Part shown: positions 44,594 to 53,363 of the stretch, one piece after another
Numbering within the stretch: the first letter of the stretch is position 1
Layout: each line of letters starts with the position of its first letter
Assembly (NCBI RefSeq): GCF_003114815.1
Contig: NZ_BFAZ01000009.1
Span: forward strand, 992,001-1,056,000
Origin: Leptospira ellinghausenii
Lineage (GTDB): Bacteria > Spirochaetota > Leptospiria > Leptospirales > Leptospiraceae
Length of the DNA: 64,000 nt
Reading direction: 5' to 3'
The notes under the pieces: generated by a model
What the model saw: the letters and a program-made list of their open reading frames with translations, nothing else
Told to the model about the DNA's origin: nothing
The model's database searches: none
Translations under genes and position numbers: made by a program

Positions 44594-45922
44594 AATTTCC
44601 TCTTTCCGTTTTTCATACCCTTTTTTTCCGAGTAGAGCAAACATATTGTTTTTATAATCTTCCACTCCAGGTTGATCGAATGGATTTACACCTAACATAT
44701 AGCCAGAAATTGCACATGCAAATTCATAAAAATAAATAAGTTCACCCAAAACTTCTTCGTTGATAGTGGGCAATATGATTTCAATACAAGGCACTCCCCC
44801 ATCTTTATGTGCAATCAGAGTTCCTAAGATTGCACTCTGATTCACTTCAGAAAGTTTTTTCCCGGCTAAATAATTTAGCCCATCGTTATCATCTGTTTTT
44901 TCTGTGAGATAAACATCTTGTTTGGGAGTTTCAATCTTTATGACAGTTTCCATTAATTTTCTTTCACCGTCTTGGATGTATTGACCCATAGAATGTAAAT
45001 CAGTTGTGAATTGAACTGAAGCTGGAAATATACCTTTTCCATTTTTTCCTTCGCTTTCACCAAACAACTGTTTCCACCACTCTGCCAAATAATTCAATGT
45101 TGGTTGATACGAAACAAAAATCTCGGTTGTTTTTCCTAATCCATATAAACCATTTCGCATTGCAGCATATAAACTCGCTAAATTACTTTCCTTGGATGTT
45201 GTTGATTTTAGATTCGATTCCATCTGTTTCGCACCATCAATTAGTTTGTTGATGCTAAATCCAGCTGCGGCAATTGGAAGTAAACCGACAGGCGTAAAAA
45301 CTGAATACCTTCCTCCTACATCATCAGGAATGACAAAGGTCGGAAATCCATATTCATCGGCTAAATGTTTGAGAGCACCCTTTGATTTGTCGGTAGTTGC
45401 GAACACTCGATTTTTAATGTTTTCCTTTCCATATTTTCTCTCTAACAATGAAAGTAACAACCGGAAGGCGATTGCTGGTTCAGTTGTTGTTCCAGATTTG
45501 GAAATTACATTCACGGAAAACTCTTTGTTCTCTAAAAAAGCAAGTAAACGGAAATGATAATCTGCATCTAAATGATGCCCAGCGTATAAGATTTTGACCG
45601 TTTTCTTCTGTGTTTCTGGATGACTGAACTCGGGAGTGAGTGCTTCGATGACTGCTCTTGCACCCAAATAACTACCACCAATACCAACAACGACTAAGTA
45701 TTGCGAATGGGATTGGATGGTTTCAGCAGCTTTTCGAATTGCCTGTAATTCTTCTGAATTCGTTTGGCTCGGTAAGTTTACCCAACCTAAAAATTCTTTC
45801 CCCAATCCAGTTCGATTTAATACAGTCTGACGAGCTGTTTCTGCCCTTTCTAATTCTTTTTCCAGATGATTTTGCGGGAGGAAGGGTTTCACAAAACGAT
45901 CAGAAATTTTTAGATTCGACAT
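44570..45922 (-). CDS. pgi: Glucose-6-phosphate isomerase
   Basis: The start at 45922 (MSNLKISDRF) has AGGACAGG just upstream; a longer in-frame ATG at 46060 would overlap galK. The product is 450 residues, matching the shorter bacterial PGI class. Motifs: VVVGIGGSYLGARAVIEAL, VNVISKSGTTTEPAIAFRLL, DVGGRYSVFTPVGLLP and the late catalytic region VNPFDQPGVEDYK. It interconverts glucose-6-phosphate and fructose-6-phosphate. Divergent from galK with a 44-base gap. Confidence 0.95.
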   Translation of the reverse strand: MSNLKISDRFVKPFLPQNHLEKELERAETARQTVLNRTGLGKEFLGWVNLPSQTNSEELQAIRKAAETIQSHSQYLVVVGIGGSYLGARAVIEALTPEFSHPETQKKTVKILYAGHHLDADYHFRLLAFLENKEFSVNVISKSGTTTEPAIAFRLLLSLLERKYGKENIKNRVFATTDKSKGALKHLADEYGFPTFVIPDDVGGRYSVFTPVGLLPIAAAGFSINKLIDGAKQMESNLKSTTSKESNLASLYAAMRNGLYGLGKTTEIFVSYQPTLNYLAEWWKQLFGESEGKNGKGIFPASVQFTTDLHSMGQYIQDGERKLMETVIKIETPKQDVYLTEKTDDNDGLNYLAGKKLSEVNQSAILGTLIAHKDGGVPCIEIILPTINEEVLGELIYFYEFACAISGYMLGVNPFDQPGVEDYKNNMFALLGKKGYEKRKEEILSHIGPT

Positions 45923-45966
45923 GGCACCTGTCCTAAAATAAAGTATAGCATCGAAAGGAAGATGAA

Positions 45967-47136
45967 GTGGATTCATTGAGAAGTAAAGAAAATTTGAATC
46001 AATTTGAACGTATATTTGGAAAAACAAATACAAATCCGCGTTTGTTTGAAGCCCCCGCAAGGATCAATATCATTGGGGAACATGTTGATTACCTAGGTGG
46101 AATCGTTCTACCAGCAGCCATTGATTTTTCGGTCCAAGTATTTTTACGTCCAAATGAATCGAACCAGTTTCAATTTCATTCTATCACTTATAATGAAACG
46201 ATTACCATCAAAAGACCTTTTTTATCCAATCAGAATGCACCATGGACTGATTATATTACAGGAGTGATTGTTGAGTTGGAAGCCGAAGGACATTCCATTC
46301 CAGGTTTTGATTTATTGGTTGATGGAAATATCCCGCAAGGGTCGGGACTTTCATCTTCAGCTGCTTTAGAAGTGGTAACAGGTTTTGCGATTTCAGAATC
46401 CTTTGGATTGGGAATCAAAAGAGAAAAAATCGCAATCATCGGACAAAAAGCTGAAAACAATTTTGTAGGCACCAAGTGCGGTATCATGGACCAATTCATC
46501 ATTGCCGTGGGAAAACAAAATGATTGTATTTCCTTAAACACTGATAATCTAAATTATTCTTATCATCATTTTGAATTAGGTGAACATGAATTTTATCTGA
46601 TCAATTCCAATGTAAAACATAACTTAAAAGACAGTGCATACAACCGAAGACGGTTAGAATGTGAATCGGCTTTGCAAAAAATTCAAACAAAGTTCCCAAA
46701 TTTTAAACAATTGTATGATGTTACCTTAACAGATTCGGAATTAAAAAATTGTGACCTTACTCCAGATGAACTCAAACGAACAAGTCATGTCATTTCAGAA
46801 CGAGAAAGAACAAATCAAGTCATCCAAGGATTGGAATCGAACCAATTTTTATCGGTGGGATCTGCGTTGTATGAAGCACACGAATCCTTATCTAAAAATT
46901 TTGAAGTCTCTTGTGAAGAAACTGACTTCATTGTATCCCAACTTAAAAATTTAGGAGTCATGGGCGCAAGGATGATTGGTGGAGGATTTGGCGGATGCGT
47001 ACTCGTACTAGACAAAAAGGAACGTTTTGCCAAAATAAACGAAGAAATGAAAAAAAGTTATCAACAAAAATTTAACCTTGCGTTAGACTTCTACAAGTTT
47101 CAAATCTCGGATGGAGTGAAGGAAATTTCCATATGA
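45967..47136 (+). CDS. galK: Galactokinase
   Basis: This is a 389-residue GHMP kinase with a GTG start 6 bases after AGGAAG. The galactokinase signature PARINIIGEHVDYLGGIVLP is near residue 25. The ATP loop is GNIPQGSGLSSSAALEV near residue 120, KCGIMDQFI follows, and the third motif is MIGGGFGGCVL. It makes galactose-1-phosphate from galactose and ATP. No other Leloir gene is adjacent. Its stop overlaps the STAS gene by 4 bases (ATGA). Confidence 0.92.
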   Translation: MDSLRSKENLNQFERIFGKTNTNPRLFEAPARINIIGEHVDYLGGIVLPAAIDFSVQVFLRPNESNQFQFHSITYNETITIKRPFLSNQNAPWTDYITGVIVELEAEGHSIPGFDLLVDGNIPQGSGLSSSAALEVVTGFAISESFGLGIKREKIAIIGQKAENNFVGTKCGIMDQFIIAVGKQNDCISLNTDNLNYSYHHFELGEHEFYLINSNVKHNLKDSAYNRRRLECESALQKIQTKFPNFKQLYDVTLTDSELKNCDLTPDELKRTSHVISERERTNQVIQGLESNQFLSVGSALYEAHESLSKNFEVSCEETDFIVSQLKNLGVMGARMIGGGFGGCVLVLDKKERFAKINEEMKKSYQQKFNLALDFYKFQISDGVKEISI

Positions 47137-47525
47137 TTGATAATTGGGATGATTATACCGTAGAAAGTGGTGATTTCAAAATGGAAGTCCTACAACAAAA
47201 ATTTGTCCCACTCCCAGACTCTGCCGTTTATTTTGAGTTATCTGGAGAAATAAATTTATACAATTCCCAAGTCATGAAAGAAAATCTAGAAATTCTCATT
47301 TCAAAAGGAATCAATCATATCTTTTTGAATTTTGAACTAGTTAGTTATATTGATAGTTCTGGCTTAGGTGTTTGTTTAGGAATTCATTCAAGACTCGTAA
47401 AACAAAAAGGATACATTCGCATCGTATCGCCATCTGAAAAGGTTCGGTATGTTTTAGAACTTACTAAATTAAAAAGCCTGCTCCAAATTTTTCCCACATT
47501 GGAGCAAGCTGTTGCACAAGTTTAG
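47133..47525 (+). CDS. STAS-domain anti-sigma factor antagonist
   Basis: This is a 130-residue protein with a single STAS domain: AVYFELSGEINLYNSQVMKE, FLNFELVSYIDSSGLG with the phosphorylatable Ser, and IRIVSPSEKVRYVLELTKL. In RsbV/SpoIIAA-type switches the unphosphorylated form binds an anti-sigma ATPase. A receiver-ATPase that could serve as partner is encoded at 23860, but nothing in the sequence proves the link. ATGA overlap with galK indicates translational coupling. It ends in a 4-base convergent overlap with mtnP. Confidence 0.88.
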   Translation: MIDNWDDYTVESGDFKMEVLQQKFVPLPDSAVYFELSGEINLYNSQVMKENLEILISKGINHIFLNFELVSYIDSSGLGVCLGIHSRLVKQKGYIRIVSPSEKVRYVLELTKLKSLLQIFPTLEQAVAQV

Positions 47526-48385
47526 AAGTAACTTGGAAACAAAAATTTTAATTTTTTAATCTGTTCCGGATTTCGTTTTTCTGGAGCAGTAACCAAAGAA
47601 AACTTTGTACTTCCCACCAAGCTAGTATCATCCGACTTACCTAAATGGTCGATCAAAGTAGATAATAATTTTTTTGCAGTTTCCGCGTTGGTACTAAGAT
47701 TCGCAAGAACCATTTCCAATGTTACATGTGCTTCATCTTCTTTCCAACAATCATAGTCAGTAGACATACAAACCATTTGGTAAAGTATCTCTGCTTCTCT
47801 CGCTAATTTTGCTTCAGGTAATACCGTCATGTTAATGATGTCAGCACCCCAAGATCGATACATATGAGATTCTGCACGAGTTGAAAATAAAGGTCCTTCC
47901 ATACAGATTAATGTTTTGTTTGTATGAATTGGAAGATTAATCTGTTTTGCTGCTTCTTCTACTTTTTTTGCAAGCCCAGATGAAAACGGATCAGCAAAAG
48001 GAGCATGGGCGACCATACCATTTTCAAAAAAAGTTGCATGCCTTGCTTTTGTTCTGTCTATGATCTGGGAAGGGATTACAAAATCTCTTGGAGCGATTTC
48101 CTGTCTCAAACTCCCTACTGAACTAAATGCAATAATTTCCTCGACACCTAACTGTTTTAATGCGGCAATGTTTGCGCGCGCGGGAACTTCACTTGGATTT
48201 AAAAAATGACCTTTCCCATGTCTTGGTAAAAAGGCAATTTCCTTTCCTTTAAAACGACCTATTGTAATTGTATCTGAAGGTTTTCCCCACGGTGTATCAG
48301 GATGAATTTCCTTAAGAATTTCCATTCCATCGATTGAATAGAGTCCTGTTCCACCAATTACCCCGATTTTTACTACATTTGTCAT
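47522..48385 (-). CDS. mtnP: S-methyl-5'-thioadenosine phosphorylase
   Basis: This is a 287-residue protein. It has the N-terminal phosphate loop IGVIGGTGLYSIDGME, the family signature RHGKGHFLNPSEVPARANI near residue 54, MEGPLFSTRAESHMYR and the Asp in STDYDCW. It splits methylthioadenosine with phosphate to adenine and methylthioribose-1-phosphate, recycling polyamine and SAM by-products. Sequence in the purine-specificity region (STDYDCWKE) fits MTA rather than inosine phosphorylases. Confidence 0.92.
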   Translation of the reverse strand: MTNVVKIGVIGGTGLYSIDGMEILKEIHPDTPWGKPSDTITIGRFKGKEIAFLPRHGKGHFLNPSEVPARANIAALKQLGVEEIIAFSSVGSLRQEIAPRDFVIPSQIIDRTKARHATFFENGMVAHAPFADPFSSGLAKKVEEAAKQINLPIHTNKTLICMEGPLFSTRAESHMYRSWGADIINMTVLPEAKLAREAEILYQMVCMSTDYDCWKEDEAHVTLEMVLANLSTNAETAKKLLSTLIDHLGKSDDTSLVGSTKFSLVTAPEKRNPEQIKKLKFLFPSYF

Positions 48386-48477
48386 ATGAATCCTCTTAAA
48401 GTGCAGTTTTCCCCTAACGATTTTAGTTGCATTCGTTTTTTAAGTTTTCAGACTGTAGAATGCTCATGGGAGAGTAC

Positions 48478-49911
48478 ATGAAATCCAAAATCGTAACCAT
48501 CACAAGTCTTACATTTCTATTATTTACCACAACCACCATCACCTCTGACAGTGCCTTTGATTTATCAACTGAATCTGATCGTAAGTCGGTGAGTGTAACC
48601 ATTTATAATGGTGGGATCGGACTGGTAAGAGAAACAAGAGTTCTCAATCTTTCAAAAGGAATCAAAACATTACGATTCGAAGATGTGCCTTCCCAAATCA
48701 TTCCACAAACTGTGAGAGTGAAAGGCGAAGATCCAAAAAAACTGACTGTCTTCGAACAAAACTATGAATATGATTTAATTTCCCCAGAAAGACTCATGGA
48801 CAAATACATTGGAAAAGAGGTGACTCTTTACCAAGATGGAAAAGAAAAAACTACTTCTGTGAAGGCCAAACTCATTGCCAATAATGGGAGTCCGGTTTAC
48901 CAAATCGGCAATGAAGTCTCTTTGGGATACAATGGCCGTGTCACTGTTCCAACCATTCCAGAAAACTTATTCGCTAAACCAACGTTAGTCTGGAAACTAA
49001 AAAATGAATCCGAAAAAGAACAATCAGTAGAAGTTTCCTATCAAACCAATGGACTTGGTTGGTCAGCGGACTACATTCTTGTTTTAGACAAAGAAGAAAA
49101 TGAATGTGGACTTAATTCTTGGGTCACTCTCAATAATAACTCTGGTGCTGAATTTAAAAATGCAGTACTCCAACTAGTGGCAGGCAAAGTTAATTTAATT
49201 TCGAATAGACCAGCCTACACACCACAACCACGTTATGTAAAAAAAACAATGGCAAAAGAATATGATGAAATGGCTGATTCTGCTCCTGAATTTAACCAAG
49301 AAAATCTTTCTGAATACTATCTCTACACTCTAGACCAACCTACAACAATAGGATACAACCAAACCAAACAGGTTCAACTTTTCCAATCAGAAGGAATTGA
49401 AATCAAAAAGTATTTTGTTTTCGAAAATCTTCCTATGTATGAAGGAAATGAAAAAAATTTCAATAATGCAACGATTAAGTACATTTTTAAAAATGCTAAA
49501 AAAAATAACTTAGGAAGACCACTCCCACAAGGAACCATTCGTGTTTTTAAAGCTGATTCCAAAGGAAGACAACAATTACTTGGAGAAGACACAATTGACC
49601 ATACACCTGAAAACGAAGATGTAAAAATCAAAACTGGCCAAGCATTTGATGTTGTTGCGAACGGAAAACGTCTTTCCTATGAAGTGTTCAAACTTTCTAG
49701 AGGGGATAAATCTTCTTATTCGGTTGAAATTCGAAATAGAAAAAAAGAAGCGATTGAAATTCGATTTTATGCAAGTTTATGGGGAGATTGGACCATTTCA
49801 AAATCTTCTCACAAATTCATAAAAGAATCCTCTACAAAATCCTATTCTGATGTACCACTCAAAGCAGGTGAAACAGTGACTTTGGATTATACTGTTGAGA
49901 CAAAATACTAA
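48478..49911 (+). CDS. Exported DUF4139-domain protein
   Basis: The start at 48478 gives a signal peptide (MKSKIVTITSLTFLLFTTTT) and has GGGAGAG 4-5 bases upstream; earlier in-frame ATGs would bury it. About 477 residues. The pattern matches DUF4139 as I recall it: VTIYNGGIGLVRETR near the start, YQTNGLGWSADYILVL in the centre, SYSVEIRNRKKEAIEIRF and the end AGETVTLDYTVE. The family includes MuiA-like proteins with no proven activity. Two bases separate its stop from the oxidoreductase gene, so the two may be co-transcribed. Confidence 0.78.
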   Translation: MKSKIVTITSLTFLLFTTTTITSDSAFDLSTESDRKSVSVTIYNGGIGLVRETRVLNLSKGIKTLRFEDVPSQIIPQTVRVKGEDPKKLTVFEQNYEYDLISPERLMDKYIGKEVTLYQDGKEKTTSVKAKLIANNGSPVYQIGNEVSLGYNGRVTVPTIPENLFAKPTLVWKLKNESEKEQSVEVSYQTNGLGWSADYILVLDKEENECGLNSWVTLNNNSGAEFKNAVLQLVAGKVNLISNRPAYTPQPRYVKKTMAKEYDEMADSAPEFNQENLSEYYLYTLDQPTTIGYNQTKQVQLFQSEGIEIKKYFVFENLPMYEGNEKNFNNATIKYIFKNAKKNNLGRPLPQGTIRVFKADSKGRQQLLGEDTIDHTPENEDVKIKTGQAFDVVANGKRLSYEVFKLSRGDKSSYSVEIRNRKKEAIEIRFYASLWGDWTISKSSHKFIKESSTKSYSDVPLKAGETVTLDYTVETKY

Positions 49912-49913
49912 TC

Positions 49914-51500
49914 ATGGAAACTAAATTCGATGTCATCATCATTGGATCTGGAATCGGCGGGTTAACCGCTGCTTCCATTTTGTCACAGGTCGCAAATAAA
50001 AAAGTTTTAGTCCTCGAACGTCATTTTAAGTTAGGTGGTTTTACGCATACCTTCAAACGATTAGGGAAGTTCGAATGGGATGTGGGAATCCATTACATTG
50101 GTGATTTGGCGGAAGGTTCTATGTTAAGAACCCTTTTTGACTCAGTCACAAAACGTGGAGTCCAATGGAAAAAAATGGAAGAACCTTTTGAGGTCTTTGA
50201 CTACCCAAACTTCAGTTTTCCCGTGTACGGTGAAAAAGAAAGGTTTCGGAATGATCTCAAATCCAAATTCCCCAAAGAAGAAAAGGCAATCGACCAATAC
50301 TTCAAGGATGTAGAAACCTTTACACAATGGTTTGGTAGGCACTTCACTCTCAAGGCTTTACCTGCTTTTTTTGAAAAGGCAGCCAAGTTACTTGGTTTGG
50401 ATCATATCAAAACTCCTTACATCACAACGAAAGAATACATGGACTCTCATTTCCAAGATGAGAACCTGAGATCTCTACTCTGTTCCCAGTGGGGTGATTA
50501 TGGCCTTCCCCCCAAAGATTCTTCTTTTGCCATCCATTCTATGATAGTGGCTCATTACTTCAATGGAGGATATTTTCCGATCGGTGGATCTTCCAAAATT
50601 GTAGATTCGATTGAACCCATTGTCGAAAAAAACGGTGGTGCGATGAAAATCCTCCACACTGTAAAAGAAATCATTTTGGATGGTGACAAAGCAATTGGAG
50701 TGAAGGTGGATGTACAAAAAGGTAAAACCATCACCGAACAAAGTTTTTTTGCTGATGAAATCATTTCGGATGCAGGTGCTTATACCACTTACAAAAAACT
50801 TTTACCAAAACAATATTCCGAGGCATTTGTATCACCTTTAGAATCTTTGAGTACCCAAGGTACTACATCCATTACGCTCTATATTGGTTTTAAGGAATCT
50901 CCGACAAAACTCGGATTTCATGGAGAGAACCATTGGATCTTTCCAACTGTGGATCATGACGAAAGTTATGCGAAACGAAATAATTTAATTCATGGAAAAC
51001 CACCGATGATGTATTTATCATTTCCTTCGTTAAAAAATCCAGAAGCAGAGGGCCACACAGCCGAAGCGATTAGTTTTGCTGATTATACAAACTTCGCAAA
51101 ATGGAAAGGAGAACCCTGGAAAAAACGAGGAGAAGACTACAACGAATTAAAGGGTACCATTACAGAAGGTATGTTGGCGTTTTTGGAAGAACGGTTTCCT
51201 GGTTTCCGGGACTTGATAGAATTTACGGAACTATCCACTCCCATCACAACGGAATACTTTACGGGCCACAAAGAAGGTTCCATTTATGGACTTTCCTGTA
51301 CACCAGAACGCTTTCGCCAAGAATGGTTAGGAGTAAGGACAACTGTCAAAAACCTTTACTTAACAGGTGCAGATGCTTGTTCGCCAGGAGTGGCGGGTGC
51401 CCTTATGGGTGGTGTAGCAGCTTCGTCTGTAGTACTTGGTCTATCGGGCACTCTAAGGCTCATGAAGGAACTTTTCCAAAAGAGCCAAGAAACCGATTGA
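49914..51500 (+). CDS. FAD-dependent oxidoreductase of the RetSat/CrtI (phytoene desaturase-like) family
   Basis: This is a 528-residue flavoprotein. The N-terminal dinucleotide motif is IIGSGIGGLTAASILS with the acidic LERH end. KLGGFTHTF and EWDVGIHYIGD follow the all-trans-retinol 13,14-reductase pattern. The C-terminal FAD motif is NLYLTGADACSPGVAGALMGG. Relatives saturate or desaturate carotenoids, retinol or polyunsaturated chains. There is no carotenoid cluster adjacent, so the substrate is open. A MarR gene follows immediately, with an inverted repeat between. Confidence 0.85.
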   Translation: METKFDVIIIGSGIGGLTAASILSQVANKKVLVLERHFKLGGFTHTFKRLGKFEWDVGIHYIGDLAEGSMLRTLFDSVTKRGVQWKKMEEPFEVFDYPNFSFPVYGEKERFRNDLKSKFPKEEKAIDQYFKDVETFTQWFGRHFTLKALPAFFEKAAKLLGLDHIKTPYITTKEYMDSHFQDENLRSLLCSQWGDYGLPPKDSSFAIHSMIVAHYFNGGYFPIGGSSKIVDSIEPIVEKNGGAMKILHTVKEIILDGDKAIGVKVDVQKGKTITEQSFFADEIISDAGAYTTYKKLLPKQYSEAFVSPLESLSTQGTTSITLYIGFKESPTKLGFHGENHWIFPTVDHDESYAKRNNLIHGKPPMMYLSFPSLKNPEAEGHTAEAISFADYTNFAKWKGEPWKKRGEDYNELKGTITEGMLAFLEERFPGFRDLIEFTELSTPITTEYFTGHKEGSIYGLSCTPERFRQEWLGVRTTVKNLYLTGADACSPGVAGALMGGVAASSVVLGLSGTLRLMKELFQKSQETD

Positions 51501-51502
51501 CA

Positions 51503-51539
51503 ATTGGTTTAAGATTTGATAGTTTGATATTAAACCAAT
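51503..51539. promoter_or_regulatory. Nested inverted repeats over the marR-like start codon, probable operator
   Basis: ATTGGTTTAA (51503-51512) and TTAAACCAAT (51530-51539) are perfect 10-bp inverted arms 17 bases apart. Inside lies GTTTGATATTAAAC (51522-51535), a palindrome apart from one mismatched base pair. The right arm ends on the AT of the start codon at 51538. MarR-family proteins commonly bind such sites to control their own gene. Confidence 0.55.
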
Positions 51540-51999
51540 GGGAACAAAATTCAAAGGCTCTAAAAAGGAAGTACAAGCACTCGATGCGTTTATCAAATTA
51601 AAACGTGCGTCCGAATCCTTGTCTTCCAGACTCATATCTGAATTCACCAAATGGAATATATCGGAAAGCCAATTTGGAGTTTTAGAGACTTTGTACCATT
51701 TAGGTCCCCTTTGCCAAAAAGACTTGGGGGATAAAATCCTGAAAAGTACGGGTAACATCACTCTTGTCATCGATAACTTAGAAAAAAGAAATTTGGTGGA
51801 ACGAGTCCGTGGAGTGGAGGACAGAAGGTTTATTTCTGTCCACTTAACTGGTGAAGGAAAAAAACTAATCGAACAAATTTTCCCTGACCACGTAAAACGG
51901 ATCACTACCGAATTTGCAGTGCTTTCTCCAGAAGAACAAGACGTCCTTGGTAAAATCTGCAAAAAACTCGGTAAAAAAAACGAGACTTGTCCAAAATAG
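51538..51999 (+). CDS. MarR-family transcriptional regulator
   Basis: This is a 153-residue winged-helix protein. LSSRLISEFTKWNISESQFGVLETLYHLGPLCQ gives helices 1 and 2, KDLGDKILKSTGNITLVIDNLEKRNLV gives the recognition helix, and VRGVEDRRFISVHLTGEGKKL gives the wing with the DRR motif of the family. No Cys is placed as in OhrR. The gene begins 37 bases after the RetSat-like oxidoreductase gene, with a nested inverted repeat over its start. No strong ribosome site is visible. Confidence 0.9.
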   Translation: MGTKFKGSKKEVQALDAFIKLKRASESLSSRLISEFTKWNISESQFGVLETLYHLGPLCQKDLGDKILKSTGNITLVIDNLEKRNLVERVRGVEDRRFISVHLTGEGKKLIEQIFPDHVKRITTEFAVLSPEEQDVLGKICKKLGKKNETCPK

Positions 52000-52000
52000 T

Positions 52001-53269
52001 TTAGTCGCGATAATCCATCACCAATCGAAATCCTGCTCGCCTATCTTCGCTTAGGTTAGGAATCCCACCATAGGATCTTGCACTTGCCGTCGCATTTTTG
52101 GCAGAATCTGAGTAAGATCCACCTCTTACAACTTTGTAAATTTTTCCAAACGAAAAGTTTTTAATATGATGGCCTGGGTACAGTTGGTAATCACTCGATG
52201 TCCACTCTGCCGCATTCCCACACATTCCAAGTGCCCCGTAAGGACTTGCCCCTTCTGTAGAAAGTTCGTATACAGATTGAGTTTTTCCAATTTTTGATTC
52301 TCTCGTATTACAATACAAAGTATCATATTCATCACCAAATGGATATTTGGTGGCAGTGATTTGGTAACCTAACGTTTCATCCCGGTTTGTGTATTCTACA
52401 ACCCCAGGTCCGCGTGCAGCCTTCTCCCATTCCCATTCTGTTGGGATTCGTTTTCCTGCCCATGCCGCATACCTTTCCACCTCACGGTAGGTGAGGTGAA
52501 CTACAGGATGATCTCCTTCTCCCTCAGGATACCTTCCGGAAATCCAGTGTGGAGGTGATTTGGTATTCGTTTGTTTTAAGAAGAAATCGTATTCAGCATT
52601 AGTAACTTCATACTTATCAATATAAAAAGAGGGAATCTCTTTCAAACTAGAAGCTTTTGGTTCTAAAAAGTAAGGGTTAAAACTATCAGAGGAAGGGTCT
52701 GTCCCTTGTCCGTATAAAAACAAACCTCTGGAAACCAAAACCATTTCCTTACGATCTTTCGGATGAAAAACAGTTTTTCGAGGTGAGGTATACCTTCCTT
52801 TAAAAAAAGCATCTGGTTCTGTAAAAAAATCTTCTTCCACATAACTTGCGATATAAGCATCGGTTGTGATTTCTTTCATTTTTGATTTAAGATCTGGTTT
52901 ATAATCACCAACTAACACAACTTCGATAAATTGATTGTTTTTACTGATATTTTTTTCTTCCCAAATGGTATCTCTTACAATGAGCAAACCTTGTTTGATT
53001 TGTGTGAGTTTTTGGTAGACTGGGAACTCTTTGGTTTCCGCAAAAAGTGCTTTTAATTCTGAAACTGAATACTTTGAAATCTTTTGGTTTCGATAAATGC
53101 GTACTTTGATCCAAAGTCTATTTTTATAAACGCCGGTCACTTCACCTTTCCAAAGTTGGACTTTCTTTTTTGTCGTTGCGAATGGTGATTCTTCCGACGT
53201 TTCCTCTTCTGAAACAAGGGGTGTGAAGAAAAACCCCAATACGAATAGAATCATTAGTAATTTTTTCAT
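52001..53269 (-). CDS. Exported sulfatase-modifying-factor (FGE-sulfatase) domain protein
   Basis: The start at 53269 gives a signal peptide (MKKLLMILFVLGFFFTPLVS). An in-frame ATG 15 bases further out exists. About 422 residues. Residues ~20-190 form a poorly conserved domain of beta type. From ~190 the FGE-sulfatase domain follows: YIDKYEVTNAEYDFFL, HPVVHLTYREVERYAAWAGK, RIPTEWEWEKAARG, GMCGNAAEWTSSDY and VVRGGSY-SARS at the end. The catalytic cysteine pair of true formylglycine-generating enzymes is not visible near the C-terminus, so an oxidase role is doubtful. Convergent with marR, divergent from the ACT gene. Confidence 0.82.
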   Translation of the reverse strand: MKKLLMILFVLGFFFTPLVSEEETSEESPFATTKKKVQLWKGEVTGVYKNRLWIKVRIYRNQKISKYSVSELKALFAETKEFPVYQKLTQIKQGLLIVRDTIWEEKNISKNNQFIEVVLVGDYKPDLKSKMKEITTDAYIASYVEEDFFTEPDAFFKGRYTSPRKTVFHPKDRKEMVLVSRGLFLYGQGTDPSSDSFNPYFLEPKASSLKEIPSFYIDKYEVTNAEYDFFLKQTNTKSPPHWISGRYPEGEGDHPVVHLTYREVERYAAWAGKRIPTEWEWEKAARGPGVVEYTNRDETLGYQITATKYPFGDEYDTLYCNTRESKIGKTQSVYELSTEGASPYGALGMCGNAAEWTSSDYQLYPGHHIKNFSFGKIYKVVRGGSYSDSAKNATASARSYGGIPNLSEDRRAGFRLVMDYRD

Positions 53270-53363
53270 ACTGTCTTTTATCATCATCGGCCGATTTCGC
53301 CGAAACCTTTTGATTGAAATTTCCTGTGCATGTATACAATCAGTGGGAAAAGGAAATGCAAAA

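Noticed and set aside
45923..46060. Longer pgi reading beginning inside galK
   Set aside because: It would overlap galK and its start; MSNLKISDRF at 45922 has a good ribosome site.
51101..51601. A 166-codon open frame overlapping the end of the RetSat-like gene and the marR start
   Set aside because: It lies in another frame of a well-conserved flavoprotein, is rich in Arg, Cys and Trp in no domain pattern, and has no ribosome site.
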